Source: CAIWHR01 sp963779805 (GTDB lineage Bacteria; Pseudomonadota; Gammaproteobacteria; Burkholderiales; Casimicrobiaceae). Taken from it: a stretch of 64,000 bases of DNA. Positions within the stretch are counted from its first letter, which is position 1, and every line of letters starts with the position of its first letter. The stretch is taken from contig CAVZZN010000013.1 in the NCBI GenBank assembly GCA_963779805.1, forward strand, positions 69,047 through 133,046. The letters are read 5' to 3'. A program made the position numbers and the translations under genes. Shown here piece by piece: positions 46,488-57,666 of the stretch. The notes beneath the pieces are model-generated. The model was not told the DNA's origin. It searched no databases and saw nothing but the letters and a program-made list of their open reading frames with translations.

Positions 46488-48248
46488 CTAAAGGTCCGTC
46501 GGCGTGTCCACCGTCAGCGAGCCGCTTTCGAGCGCGCGTTCGGCCAGCACCTTGAGCCGCGCATCCTGGTTGCGCTCCAGTGCCCTCAGCGCGCGCCGCG
46601 TGCGACGCATCGCCATCGACACGAAGATGCGCGCGTTGTCGAGGTCGGCTTCCGCCTGCTCCGGGCTGCCCGCCTTCTCGATGGCCCAGGTCGCGCGCGA
46701 AAGCGTGGCCGTCGACAGGAAGATGTCGATCGCTGCGTTGGCGAGACGCTCCTGGTGGAACTGGCGCTCGATGACCTCCTTGCCATACGTGATCAGGAGC
46801 TTCTCGACGGCCAGCGCGAGGTCGTGCACGGCATCGGCCACCATGTTCGCTTCGGGCCGCAGTGTCTCGTGCACGCGCGTGAGATCGGGCTTGCCGAGCT
46901 TGCGCTTCACGCGCCCGCCGATGTAGGAGCCGATGGCGCCGAGTGAGCGCAGCGGGTCCCTGAACGCCTGGCCGAGCGCCTTCAGCTGTTCGCCCGGCTG
47001 TTGCAGCCCCGACAATGCGATGAGCGCACGGAGGATCTCGTTCGTGCCTTCGAAGATCAGGATGATGCGGCAGTCGCGCACCGCCTGCTCGTAGGGATAG
47101 TCCCTCGAATACCCGATGCCGCCTGCGATCTGCTGCGCATCGCCCGCTGCGCGGAACGCGAGCTCGGAGCCGAACACCTTGCAGGCCGCCGTCTCCAGCG
47201 AGAAATCGATGCCGCCGCGGTCCACCATCGAGGCGCAGGTCATCCACCCGGCGTCGAGCGCGTAGCAGTCCGCGGCGGCCAGCGCGAACTTGCGCTGGAT
47301 CATCTCGAACGAGCCGATCGGACGCCCGAACTGCTTGCGCTCCTTGGCGTACGCGAGCGCGAGATCGAGCATCCTGCGCGTGCCGCGTCCGGATCCGGCG
47401 GCAAGGCCCAGGCGACCGGAGTTCAGGATTTCCAGCGCGATGCGGAACCCATCGCCGACGTCGCCCAGGCGATCCTCGACGGGTACGCGCACGTCCGCGA
47501 ACGAAACGGACCGCGTGTCGCTCGCCTTGATCCCCATCTTGTCCTCGACCTTGCCCAGCGTGATGCCCGGGGCGTGGGCGTCGACGATGAATGCGGTGAT
47601 GCGCTGCCGCGTCTTCCCGTTCTGCTCGACGGGAACCTTGGCGAACACGGTGAAGACACCGGCATAGCCGGCGTTGGAGATCCAGATCTTCTCGCCGTCG
47701 AGAAGGTAATGCGTGCCGTCCGCGCTCGGCGTGGCCGTCGTGCGCATCGCCTGCGCGTCGGAGCCGGAGCCCGGTTCGGTCAGGCAGAACGCGGCGATGA
47801 GCTCGCCCGTGGCACACCGCGGCAGCCAGCGCCGCTTCTGGTCATCGTTGCCGAAGAGCGTGATGCCCTTGCACCCGATGGACTGGTGAGCGCCGAAGTA
47901 CACCGCGAGCGACGCGTCCGCCGTGGCGACTTCGCCGAAGACGCGGCCGAAGAGCAGGGCCGAAGCCCCGAAGCCGCCGTACTCCTGCGGGATGTTGAGC
48001 CCCATCATCCCGAGCTCCGCCATGCCGGCGCGCACATCGTCGCCGAAGCGGCCTTCGCGATCGAGCCGGGCGGTGTCCACCGTTGCCGACGCCCACGCCC
48101 GGAAGCTGTCGAGAATGGCGTTCAGGTCTTCCTTCTCCGACGGTGCAAGCTCCGGGAACGGAAAGACGAGCTCCTGGCGAATCTCGCCCAGGAATACGCC
48201 TCGCGTGAACGAAGGATTGTGCTCGGGGTCCGCCAGATGTGCGGTCAT
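46488..48248 (-). CDS. Acyl-CoA dehydrogenase (very-long-chain/ACAD9 type)
   Basis: 586 aa, longer than the usual 380-residue enzymes because of a C-terminal helical extension as in VLCAD/ACAD9. Seen are the N-terminal GMMGLNIPQEYGGFGAS, the FAD region FCLTEPGSGSDAQAM and EKIWISNAGYA, and the catalytic Glu in IFEGTNEILRALI. Oxidises acyl-CoA to enoyl-CoA with FAD. It converges with the SDR gene 6 bp away and is divergent from nfeD. An inverted repeat lies just upstream of its start. Confidence 0.92.
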   Translation of the reverse strand: MTAHLADPEHNPSFTRGVFLGEIRQELVFPFPELAPSEKEDLNAILDSFRAWASATVDTARLDREGRFGDDVRAGMAELGMMGLNIPQEYGGFGASALLFGRVFGEVATADASLAVYFGAHQSIGCKGITLFGNDDQKRRWLPRCATGELIAAFCLTEPGSGSDAQAMRTTATPSADGTHYLLDGEKIWISNAGYAGVFTVFAKVPVEQNGKTRQRITAFIVDAHAPGITLGKVEDKMGIKASDTRSVSFADVRVPVEDRLGDVGDGFRIALEILNSGRLGLAAGSGRGTRRMLDLALAYAKERKQFGRPIGSFEMIQRKFALAAADCYALDAGWMTCASMVDRGGIDFSLETAACKVFGSELAFRAAGDAQQIAGGIGYSRDYPYEQAVRDCRIILIFEGTNEILRALIALSGLQQPGEQLKALGQAFRDPLRSLGAIGSYIGGRVKRKLGKPDLTRVHETLRPEANMVADAVHDLALAVEKLLITYGKEVIERQFHQERLANAAIDIFLSTATLSRATWAIEKAGSPEQAEADLDNARIFVSMAMRRTRRALRALERNQDARLKVLAERALESGSLTVDTPTDL

Positions 48249-48255
48249 GGAGATT

Positions 48256-48277
48256 CGAAAGAGTAAGCGGTCTTTCG
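48256..48277. promoter_or_regulatory. Inverted repeat upstream of the acyl-CoA dehydrogenase
   Basis: CGAAAGA (48256-48262) and TCTTTCG (48271-48277) are perfect 7-bp arms with an 8-base centre, beginning 8 bp upstream of the acyl-CoA dehydrogenase start in the 129-bp divergent region before nfeD. The size suits a dimeric repressor site; no regulator is identified. Confidence 0.35.
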
Positions 48278-48377
48278 ACTCTAGTCCGATTTCGGGGGCC
48301 CGGCATTGCGCGCGGCGAGCAGAAATGATCCAGCGCAATTTCCGCGGCCGTAGGAATCCGCGTTCATTGGTGGTAGC

Positions 48378-49794
48378 GTGTTCGCACCGGACTTGGCGGT
48401 GCGTGCATCCCGGGTCACGCCGATGGCATTGCTGCTCCTTCTCCTTCTCCCGCTGCTGCCCATCGTGGCGACGGCGAATCCCACGGTGACCGTGCTCACC
48501 ATCGACGATGCGATCACGCCGGCCACCGCGGACTATTTCGCTCGGGGGGTGAAGCGCGCTGCCGAGAACGGCTCCAGCCTCATCGTCCTGAAGCTCGACA
48601 CGCCCGGGCGGTCTCGACACTTCGATGCGCGACATGATCAAGCGCATCCTCGCCTCTCCCGTCCCGGTGGCGACGTTCGTCGCGCCCGGGGGCGCACGCG
48701 CCGCGAGCGCCGGCACCTACATCCTGTACGCGAGCCATGTCGCGGCGATGGCGCCTGGCACCAACCTGGGAGCTGCCACGCCGGTCGCCATCGGGCTCGG
48801 CGGACCCGAGCCCGAACCTCTCCCGGCCCCGTCATCCGCCCCCAAGGGCGACAAGGGCACCGCAGCGAAGGGCGCGCCCGCTGCCGCGAAGAGCACGATG
48901 ACCGAGAAGCAGATCCACGATGCCGCGGCCTACATCCGCAGCCTCGCGCAATTGCGCCACCGCAACGCCGAATGGGCGGAGAAGGCGGTGCGGGAAGCGG
49001 TCAGCCTTCCGGCCGACGAAGCGCTCGCGATGCACGTGGTCGACTACGTCGCGCCCGACGTGCCCGCGCTGCTCGGGGAGGTGCAGGGCAAGCGCGTGTC
49101 GGTCGCGGGCAAAGACGTCACGCTGGACGTCGCGGGCGCGCAGCAGGTGCTCTTCGAGCCCGACTGGCGCGTGCGTCTGCTGTCCGTGATCGCATCGCCC
49201 AGCCTCGCGCTGATCCTGATGATGCTCGGGTTCTACGGCCTGCTGTTCGAGCTCGCGAGCCCCGGCTACGTGTTCCCGGGGGTGATCGGCGGCATCTGCC
49301 TGCTGCTCGCGCTGTTCGCGTTCCAGCTGCTTCCGTTCACCTACACGGGACTTGCGCTCATTGCGCTCGGCATGTCCTTCCTCGTCGCCGAGCTCTTCCT
49401 GCCCACCTCGGGGGTGCTGGGCGCGGGCGGGATCGTCGCCTTCGTCATCGGCGCGATCGTCCTCATCGACACGGACGTTCCCGGTTATGGCGTTCCATGG
49501 CCGCTGATTCTCGGTCTCGCTGCATCGAGCGTGCTGTTCCTGCTGCTCGTCGTGGGTGTGGCCGTGAAGGCGCGCCGACGCAAGGTGGTGACCGGCCAGG
49601 AGGAGCTGCTGGGCAGCCGCGGCGAGGTGATGGCCGATTTCGTGGGCGAGGGCTGGGCGCAGGTGCACGGCGAGACGTGGCGCGTGCGCAGCGGCGCGCC
49701 GCTGCGCACGGGCGAGCGGGTGCGGGTGGTCCGAATCGACGGCCTCACTCTCGAGGTCGAGGCGGAGTCATTGTCCGAAGGAGGCGCGTCATGA
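48378..49794 (+). CDS. nfeD: NfeD-type membrane serine protease, one frameshift
   Basis: About 472 aa, long-form NfeD. A signal or anchor segment (MALLLLLLLPLLPIVATA) is followed by a ClpP-like protease domain with the nucleophile Ser in ARAASAGTYI and the general-base Lys probably in WAEKAVREAVS, then four membrane segments (SVIASPSLALILMMLGFYG onward) and a C-terminal OB-fold NfeD domain. The frame changes near 48610, just before the SAGT motif. GTG 48378 or ATG 48423 could be the start. It overlaps the slipin gene by four bases, the conserved NfeD-slipin pair. Confidence 0.88.
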
Positions 49795-50555
49795 TCTACG
49801 AGCTCGTTGCGGCAGGAGTCGTCGTCCTCTTCGGCTTCCTGGTCGTGTCCGCGGTGCGGATTCTGCGCGAATACGAGCGTGGCGTGGTCTTCACGCTGGG
49901 CCGGTTCTGGCGAGTCAAGGGCCCCGGTCTCGTGCTGCTCGTCCCCGGCATACAGCAGCTCGTCAAGGTCGATCTGCGCACGGTGGTGTTCGAGGTGCCC
50001 ACCCAGGACGTCATCTCGCGCGACAACGTCTCGGTCAAGGTGAACGCCGTGGTTTACCTGCGCGTGATCGATGCGGAGAAGGCGATCATCCAGGTCCAGA
50101 ACTATCTCGATGCCACCAGTCAGCTTGCGCAGACCACGCTGCGCTCCGTGCTGGGCAAGCACGACCTCGACGACATGCTGGCGGGCCGGGAGAAGCTGAA
50201 CCTGGACATCCAGCAGGCCCTGGACGCGCAGAGCAATTCCTGGGGAATCAAGGTCTCCAATGTCGAGATCAAGCAGGTCGATCTCACCGAATCGATGATC
50301 CGAGCGATCGCCCGGCAAGCCGAAGCGGAACGTGAGCGACGCGCGAAGGTCATCCATGCCGAGGGCGAGTTGCAGGCTTCGGAGAAGCTGTTCCAGGCGG
50401 CGAAGGTGCTGGCGCAGGAACCCCAGGCGATCCAGCTCCGCTACCTCGAGACGCTGACCGTCATCGGCGCGGACAAGAACACGACCATCGTGTTTCCGCT
50501 GCCGATGGACGTGCTCGCGCCCTTCCTGCCGAGACGCACCGGCAACGCGACGTAG
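49791..50555 (+). CDS. Slipin (stomatin/prohibitin family, SPFH domain)
   Basis: 254 aa. An N-terminal membrane hairpin (LVAAGVVVLFGFLVVSAV) is followed by the SPFH domain (REYERGVVFTLGRFWRVKGPG, PTQDVISRDNVSVKVNAVVY) and a C-terminal helical region with RQAEAERERRAKVIHAEGE. It oligomerises at the membrane and is the usual substrate or partner of NfeD proteases. The start codon overlaps the nfeD stop. Confidence 0.93.
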   Translation: MIYELVAAGVVVLFGFLVVSAVRILREYERGVVFTLGRFWRVKGPGLVLLVPGIQQLVKVDLRTVVFEVPTQDVISRDNVSVKVNAVVYLRVIDAEKAIIQVQNYLDATSQLAQTTLRSVLGKHDLDDMLAGREKLNLDIQQALDAQSNSWGIKVSNVEIKQVDLTESMIRAIARQAEAERERRAKVIHAEGELQASEKLFQAAKVLAQEPQAIQLRYLETLTVIGADKNTTIVFPLPMDVLAPFLPRRTGNAT

Positions 50556-50671
50556 TCGATACGAGCAGGCGCCGAACGTCGGGCGCCCCGCGGACCGCGC
50601 GTTGTGGCTGCATGCCGCGGAGCCCGCCCGACCGAAGGTGCGTACGCGCAGTCGCACGTGCAGAAGAGTTC

Positions 50672-50700
50672 TTGAAACTCTTCGCGGCGCGGCGTAGTCT
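50672..50700 (+). promoter_or_regulatory. Sigma-70-like promoter
   Basis: TTGAAA (50672-50677), a 17-bp spacer, then TAGTCT (50695-50700). It lies in a 463-bp region with no convincing protein gene, about 240 bp before an intrinsic terminator, so it could drive a short RNA. Confidence 0.42.
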
Positions 50701-50706
50701 CACCTG

Positions 50707-50973
50707 CAGAGGGTGGATGGATGTCTGCGAGTGCGAGCGCCGGACGTCCGGTGTGGTGCGCAGTTCCGGGCAACCCGGTGGTGTCGCGAGCCGCGAGCCA
50801 TCCCGATGCTGTACGCAACAGACGACGGGAGGTGCCTCTATCGATGACATCAACTACTTGTCGACCCCCAAGCCGGTGAACCACCGGCGGCACACGTTGC
50901 CGTGAGCAACGCAACCAGCCACGCAAAGTGGCGATCCTGCAAAGCCCCGCGCTCATCGTGGGGCTTTGCGTTT
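50707..50973 (+). ncRNA. Candidate small RNA or structured leader upstream of the DEAD-box helicase gene
   Basis: Bounded by the promoter at 50672-50700 and the terminator at 50939-50969, this stretch of about 265 nt contains small hairpins such as CCGGGCAACCCGG near 50765. The only ORF through it (to 50905) has no family resemblance. A possible 11-codon leader peptide (ATG at 50843, after GGGAGG) ends about 60 nt before the terminator. It may be a free small RNA or an attenuated leader of the helicase gene that starts at 51019. It matches no RNA family I recognise. Confidence 0.35.
50939..50973 (+). terminator. Intrinsic terminator/attenuator before the DEAD-box helicase gene
   Basis: A perfect 10-bp stem, GCAAAGCCCC (50939-50948) with GGGGCTTTGC (50960-50969), has an 11-base loop and is followed by GTTTGTG. 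It is the most terminator-like structure in the window and lies 46 bp upstream of the helicase start codon. Confidence 0.65.
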
Positions 50974-51018
50974 GTGCGGTTCCCGGGCCGGAGTGGCCCG
51001 GCTGCATGACGAACCATC

Positions 51019-52693
51019 ATGACTGACGCTACCCGCATTGCGACCTTTCAATCCCTGGGCCTGCCCGGCGAGATCCTGCAGGTGCTCGACGAGCTGGGCT
51101 ACGAAGAGCCCACACCCATCCAGTTGCAGGCGATTCCCGTGCTGCTTGCGGGACGCGACGTGCTGGGCAGCGCGGCGACGGGCACGGGCAAGACTGCCGC
51201 GTTCGCATTGCCGCTCATCGCCAGGCTCGATCGGAGGGTGCCCACCGTTCAGGCCCTCGTCATGACGCCCACCCGCGAGCTCGCGGTCCAGGTCGCGGAA
51301 GCCGTGCACCGCTATGGTCGGCACCTGCACGTCAGCGTGCTTCCGCTGTACGGCGGACAGCCCATGCAGCGGCAGCTCTCCGCGCTGCGACGGGGCGTCC
51401 AGGTGGTGGTCGGTACGCCGGGACGATTGCTCGATCACATCGGCCGCGGCAGCCTTGCGCTCGACAACGTGCGCTATCTCGTGCTCGACGAGGCCGACGA
51501 GATGCTCGACATGGGCTTCATCGAGGACATCGAGGCCATCCTCGAGGAGACGCCGAAGGATCGGCAGACGGCGCTCTTCTCCGCCACGTTCCCGGCACGC
51601 ATCAGCGAGCTCGCGCGGCGTCACATGACGAAACCCGAGCGTATTGCGGTCAAGGCCGAAGTGCACGCGACCCCGCGCGTTCGCCAGGTCGCCTACGTCG
51701 TTCCGCGTCCGCAGAAGATCGAGGCGCTCGGTCGCATCCTGGACCTCGAAGCGCCCGCATCCGCGATCATCTTCTGCCGAACCCGGATGGAGGTGGACGA
51801 GCTCGCCGAAGCGATGGCAAGCCGCGGCTACAGTCCGGAGGCGTTGCACGGCGGCTTTGCGCAACAGCAGCGCGATCGCGTCATGAGCCGCTTTCGCGAA
51901 GGGACCGCGGATCTGCTGATCGCCACCGACGTCGCCGCACGCGGCCTCGACATCGAGCAGGTGAGTCACGTCATCAACTACGACATTCCCCAGTCGCCCG
52001 ATGTGTACGTGCATCGCATCGGCCGAACGGGTCGGGCGGGGCGCGAAGGCACCGCGATCACGCTCGTTGCGCCGCAGGGAGCACGGACTGCTCAAGGCGA
52101 TCGAGAGAGTGGTGAAGCAGAAGATCGAGCCGGCGCGCATCCCGAGTCTCGCCGACGTGCGGGCACGCCGGATCGCGGCGCTCACGGCCGCGATCCGCGA
52201 GACGCTCGTCGCGGATGCATTCGAGCCGTACCGGGTCGCGGTGCAATCGCTCGCCGAGGAGTACGACGGTCTCGACATCGCGGCCGCGGCGGCGAAGCTC
52301 GCCGCCGAAGCGACGCACGGCCAGCAAGGCGACGAAGTGCCCGAGGTGATCGACGCCGGCCCGGTGCGCGGTTCGCGTGAGCAGCGTCAGCCGCCGCGCA
52401 ACGCCGCCGGTCCGCGGCGCGACGGCACGCGCGCGCCGAAGCGTCGCTCCGATGGCATGACACGCCTGGTCGTGACGATCGGGCAGCACCATGGCGTGCG
52501 GCCGAAGGACATCGTCGGCGCGATCGCGAACGAGGCGAAGATTCCGGGCGACGCGATCGGCGCGATCGAGATCGGCGACGAGTATTCGTTGGTCGAAGTG
52601 CGCGAAGCGCAGGCCGAGAAGGTCATTCGCGCACTCTCGCGCGCAACCATGCGCGGCCAGCGGGTGTCGGCGCGGCGCGAGAGCGAGAGCTAA
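51019..52693 (+). CDS. deaD: DEAD-box RNA helicase, CsdA/DeaD type, one frameshift
   Basis: About 558 aa. All core motifs are present: PTPIQLQAIP, ATGTGKTAAFALP, PTRELAVQ, VLDEADEMLDMGF, SATFP, IFCRTRMEVDEL, ATDVAARGLDIE and HRIGRTGRAGREG. After a frame change near 52080 the C-terminal extension continues with a basic linker and a DbpA-type RNA-binding domain (TRLVVTIGQHHGVRPKDIVGA). Such enzymes act in ribosome assembly and mRNA decay, often under cold stress. A terminator lies 46 bp upstream. Confidence 0.93.
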
Positions 52694-52798
52694 GCCCGCA
52701 GGTCGACGCTACGCTCCTTCGCAGGGACCGCGAAGTCGCGCATGCGCGGGACCGGCGCTGCTCGGATCCAGCGCAACGGGCCCCGGCCTCGATGGATG

Positions 52799-55606
52799 TC
52801 AGGATGCTCGCGGATGCGGCGACGAAGCGGCATGCTCCATCGCCGAGAACACGCGAGCACGGCGCGGCAGATCCTGCGTGTCGGCGATGCCCGGCTGCGC
52901 GCACCATGCGAGCAGGCGTTCGCCCGCGCCGGCCGGGCCGCTGGTCGCTCCCCCCTGAAAGCGGTCGCGTAGCTGCTTCAACTGCAGCGTGCGTCGCTGC
53001 GCCTGGAGCTCCGGCGGTGATTCGAGACCGAGCTGCAGCTCGAGCGCGAGCAGCATCTCGCGCCGCGACTCGGCATCGCCTTCGATGCGCGCCCGGTACG
53101 CGGCTGCCGCCGCTTCATCGCCCAGGGCACGCAGCGCCGCATCCCGGCGGGCGAGCATGGCCTTCTCCCACGCGGCAGGCAGCGCCGGCAGCTCGGCCCA
53201 CCGTGCATGGATGGTGGCCGAGTCCGGTGCCGCCGCCGTGCGAGCGCAGCAGGCGATCGAGCTCTTCGCAGACGCGTTCCTTCGCTTCGAGCGTCTGCCA
53301 CACGGCGGCCTTGCGGGCTCGCGCACGTACCGACGACGCATCATCGATCGCCCTCCTCGCGGCGGCGAAGCGTGTCTCGAGGTGCCGCAGCGCGGGATCG
53401 GGCCGCTTCGCTGCGCGCGTCCACTGCTCCTGCAGATCCTGTGCGGCGCGACGCAACTGCTGCTCGTCCCTGTCCGTCGCCTTCGCGAGCTCCTCGAGCT
53501 GCACGCAGATGCTCTCGAGCGTGCCGCGCGCTTCGCGCTTCGCCTCGTCGTCCTGCTTGCGCTTCGCCGTGCGGGCCTCGAATACCGCATCGCACGCTGC
53601 GCGAAACTGCTCCCACAGCGTGCGCTCGTCGCGCTGCGTCAGCGTCAACGACTTGGCCTCGGCCTGCCAGCGGCCCTGGAGGGCCTTGACGTGCGCCGGC
53701 GTTTCGCGCTCCATGGCCCTCGCGGCCAGCGCGGCGACCTCCGCGATCAACGCGGCGCGGCGCGCCTTCGCTTCCTCGCGCACGGCGGACAGCGCATTGC
53801 GCAACGGCGCGAGCGCGCCGTCGAGTTGGGCCTCGAGCGCTTTCCACGCCTTGGGCTCGACGCTGCCGAGGTCGTTGCCGCGCCATCGCTCGCCCGTCTC
53901 GCGCAGCCAGCGCTCGATCGCGCGCCAGTCGCACGGCTCGGCGAGCAATGTCGGGGCGTGAGCTGCGGCCGCGGCGATGAATTCCTCGCGCTTGTGGCGC
54001 GCCTCCTTGCGCCGCAGCGCCTGCTCCGCGAAAAATCGTTTTGCGGGTGCGTAGGCCTTTTCGCAGGCGCGCTCGAAACGCTCCCGCAGGCTGCGCGGCA
54101 CCGCGCCGTGCTGCTGCTCCAGCGCCTTCCATTCGTTGCGCAGCTTCTGCACTTCCGCCGCCACGTGCGGCGGGTCCAGCTTGAGACTCGCCGCGGCCTC
54201 CGCGCGCTCGCACATCTGGATGCAGGCCTGGTGCTGTCCGAACGACTTCCACTGCTCGATCTCGCGCAGTTCATGGTTCAGGCGGCCGAGCCGCTGCAGG
54301 GTCGGCTTCGGCAACAGCCCGGCGCTCGCCCTGTGCGCCTTGATCTCGTCGGTGGCGGCGCGGGCGCGCTGCAGCTCGCCCGCCGCAAGCGCCTGCTCCG
54401 CGGCGTGCAACAACGCGTGCACCTGCTGGCGCGCGACCTGCGTGGCCTGCTCCGCCGCGCGAGCCTGCGCGAGCCTGCGCTCCTCGACCACTTTCAGCGC
54501 CGTATCGAAGCGCTCCGTCAGCGCAGGCGTCCGAAGCGTCGGCTCGAGCGCCTGCCAGCGCTCCGGCAGCTTGGCGTCGTCGACCGACGTGCTCGCGGCG
54601 AGTTGCTCGGCCTCGATCACCATCGCTTCCGCCGCGGCCCGCGCCTCGACATCTCGAGCCCATTGCTCGATACGCTGCTCCGCCTCGTCGAGGCGGGACA
54701 GGAGGGACGGCGGCGCGAGGCCCTGCCCCAGTGCGCGCAGTGCGGCAAGGTCTTCGCGCCGGATCGCGAGCTCGTCCGACGTGGCGGGCGGTTGCGTCTG
54801 CCCGAGCCATGCTTCGACCGTGTGCTCGAACTCGGTGCGCGCGCGCTGCTCGGCGTGCTCGTGCGCGAAGCGTTCCTGCAGCGCCTGGCGGGCGGCTTCG
54901 CAGCGCGCGAGACGCGCCGCGTCGTCGACGCCGAGCGCTTCCCAGCGGCGGTTGAGCTCGATGACGCGCGTCAGGATCGGACCGGGCTCGCTCGCGAGCG
55001 CCTCGAGTTGCGCGAGGACGGCATCGGCTTCGGCCGTCTCGCGTTCGCGCGTCGCCATCGCATCGAGCTGCTTGCGCGCAAGCCGGGCCACGCCGCGGTC
55101 CTTGTCCCTCGCGCCTTCCGCAATGTTGCGCAGCCCCTCCGGCGTAGCCACGCGCTCGGCCGCGGCCATGCGCGTGTCGGCGTGCTCGGCAGCGAGCGCG
55201 AGCGCGACGAGCACGTCTTCCCCGCGAATCGACGCAATGGCGCTGCGGCGGCGCTGCGTATCGGCAGCGCGCTGCGCCACGTCCGCTCGGATGGCGTCGG
55301 TGCACTGCGGCCCCTTCGAGCAGGGTCGTCGCCCGGGCGCTATCCGGGGTTGCGGCGAGCAACGTCCCCAATGCGGTGGCGAGGGCAGCGCGCACTGCAG
55401 CATCGGACTCGTTCTCCCAGGCGGCGGCGAGGGCGTCGAGATTGCTGCAAGCGTTCACCGCAGCGATGCGCACTTCCGGCGCGGGATCGTTGGCGAGGAG
55501 CGCCGCGAGCTCGTCCGAGTCCGGCGGCAAGCTTGGCCACGGCGATGATCCGCCGTGCGGGGTCGTCGTCGTCCGACGGGGAACGAAACAGGCGTTGGAT
55601 GAGCAT
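52799..55606 (-). CDS. DUF349 domain-containing protein, three frameshifts
   Basis: About 935 aa, strongly helical and rich in Arg, Glu, Ala and Gln. The first ~150 residues resemble HEAT repeats (DPARRIIAVAKL, APEVRIAAVNAC). The rest consists of repeated DUF349 units with the W-x-A-L spacing (LNRRWEALGVDD, LPERWQALEPT, LRNEWKALEQQHG, LQGRWQAEAKS, LQEQWTRAAK). Breaks lie near 55545, 55320 and 53230. The start MLIQRLFRSPSDDDDP at 55606 is probable. The family's function is unknown. It converges with the DEAD-box gene. Confidence 0.75.
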
Positions 55607-55803
55607 AGGTTCGGTGCGTCCCGCAGCGTGCATCGTGCGGGGGGACATTCGAGGAGCCAGGACGCCATGGTAATGAAAAAGCGCTTCGTCCGGCGAAGCG
55701 CCGTGACAACCCGCGGGGAGGCTTGCGCCGGCCAGCGCGCGCACGCACCGGCCACCGCACCGAGCAGCCTTGGAAGTTGCTCAGCGCGTACGCGGATGAT
55801 GCA

Positions 55804-56007
55804 TCACCAGAGGCGGATCTGCAGGCGGGCCGTTGCGCGATATTCGGGGATCACCGAATCCACGGTCTCGTCCTCGAACAGCTTGATCTCGACGGATTCC
55901 ATGCGCAGACCCGTGCGCTCGCAGAAGTCCTGTACCCATTTCTCGACATCCGCCGCGATCGCCGCTTCGGTCGATGCTGCGATTTCCTTGAGTTCGACGA
56001 CTTGCAT
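55804..56007 (-). CDS. Small conserved-looking hypothetical protein (67 aa)
   Basis: MQVVELKEIAASTEAAI at the start and EYRATARLQIRLW at the end, with a strong GGAGGCAGCC before the ATG. The predicted pattern is strand-helix-strand-strand, acidic, with one Cys. The size is like that of dodecin, but I see no clear dodecin signature. It stands between the DUF349 gene and the cytochrome gene, on the same strand as both. Function unknown. Confidence 0.6.
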   Translation of the reverse strand: MQVVELKEIAASTEAAIAADVEKWVQDFCERTGLRMESVEIKLFEDETVDSVIPEYRATARLQIRLW

Positions 56008-56161
56008 GGCTGCCTCCTATCGCGCGCAGTAGAGCCGGGCCGCAGGGCTGCCGCGGCCGTCGCAAACGCTCATGGTAAGGCAAACGATCACGCGACCGCT
56101 GCAAAGGGTCGCGGCCGTGCGACAGCCATGATGCACATCAAGGGCGCACGACGCCTGCGTC

Positions 56162-57317
56162 CTAGCCCCCGCCCTTGCCGGCATAGAAGGTCGCAACGCG
56201 GTCGATCGCGACGTTGCTGTACGCGGAGCTCATGTTGTGCATCGCGGAGCCCTCGCGCCTGCCGTCGCGGTACGCTCGCAGCGCTATCGCGAGATAGGCC
56301 CGGTCCTGGCCCTTGATCCTGGGGGCGGTAACCGGACCGTTGTCGCTGTCGTGGCAGCGGTCGCACTGCGTTGCGATGGCCTCGACCGACGCGGGCGTCT
56401 TCTCGGCCGCCTGGGGTGTCTGCGCGGCGAAGTACGCGGCGAGGTTCCTGGCGTCCTGGTCGCTGAGTCCGACCACCTGATATTCCATGCTCCAGCGCGT
56501 GCCGGCCGCCTGGTGCACCCGGATGGCCTTCGCGAGGTATTGCTCGTCCTGGCCCGCGAGGTTCGGGATCGAGCTGTCATGACTCACACCGTCGGCCCCA
56601 TGGCATCCGCTGCAGGGGCCGCTTATCGCGCTGCCGGCCTGAGGATCGCCTCCGTGCGTCGTGCCGCGTGCCACAGGCGTTTGCGAGGCGAAATAGAGGC
56701 TCAGGCGTTCGAGCTGCATGTCGTCCGCGGTCGCCGATACGGCCTTCATTGCCCGATCGGCGCGTACGCCGCTATGGAATTCGTGCATCGCAGCGATCAG
56801 ATAGTACGGCTGCTGTCCGGCGAGGCTCGGCACGCCGGGGCGCGTGCTGTTGCCGCCTTCGCCATGGCACTTCACGCAAGGGGCCGCCAGGGTCTGCGCG
56901 TCGTCGTGCCCGAGCGAAGCAGCCTTCGGCTCCGCGGGGGTTGCGGGCGGCGTGAGGCCCGCGTAGTACGCGGCGACGTTGCGCCCCTGCGGGCCGCTGA
57001 ATGCCGTGACCATGTCCTGGCCGCCCGGATGGCGCCGCTTGCCTTGGCCGTACTCCTGCAGCGCAACGTCGAGATAGCGCTCCCGCTGTCCGGCGAGGGA
57101 GGGGATCCCCGGGCCGACGCCCCGGCCGTCGAGGCCATGGCATGCCTTGCACGTGCGCTCGGCGATGGCCTTGCCTGCCGACGCGTCGGCCGCGGGCGGG
57201 GGCGTGGCTGCGGCAGCCGGTGCGGCCGGCGGGGCGGGCGGCTCCTTCTGGCTGCAGCCCGCGGCCAGGATCAAGAGCACGGAGACCGCCGCGGTTGCCA
57301 GAAGTCTTCATCGCCAT
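56162..57317 (-). CDS. Lipoprotein cytochrome c with four c-type domains
   Basis: About 385 aa with four heme sites: CKACH, CVKCH, CSGCH and CDRCH. Each lies in a class I c4/c553-like unit with the repeated SLAGQ(R/Q)xYL motif and a distal Met. The leader is RLLATAAVSVLLILAAGC, a lipobox, reached by one missing base right after the start at 57317 (behind GGAGG). The protein is therefore probably a periplasmic, lipid-anchored electron wire. It is divergent from the decaheme gene and shares its regulatory region. Confidence 0.88.
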
Positions 57318-57474
57318 CCTCCTGATCGATGAGATGGGGGCGCTTCCGTTCGTGGAGCGGAGCTCTCGCGCGCACGAGCACGCTCGTGCGCTGTCCGAGC
57401 GCGGAATTCGCCACCAGGGAAACGCTTAAGCCCAACCCGCGACAATCAGCCTACGCGCGCGCCACACCGGGCTC

Positions 57475-57488
57475 TTGAGAATTATCAA
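57475..57488. promoter_or_regulatory. FNR/ANR-like site 1
   Basis: TTGAG-AATT-ATCAA matches the FNR consensus TTGAT-N4-ATCAA at nine of ten positions. It lies 158 bp upstream of the four-heme cytochrome start and 277 bp upstream of the decaheme start. Confidence 0.6.
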
Positions 57489-57666
57489 TCGTATGCCGCG
57501 CTGCATTCGACGCGGACGCAGCCCCTTCCACGTCCGGCGACGCTTTGATCAGCCCGGCGTCGGACCGTGCATTGCACTGCATCCCCTCCCTGTCTGTAAC
57601 GGTCATGGTGGCAGTGGGTCATGGCCGTATCTCGTGCGCCACCTCCGGTGCTCTTCGCCGGGGCGT

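Noticed and set aside
50612..50905. ORF of 97 codons before the DEAD-box helicase gene
   Set aside because: No family resemblance; it overlaps the promoter hexamers and looks like part of an untranslated transcript.
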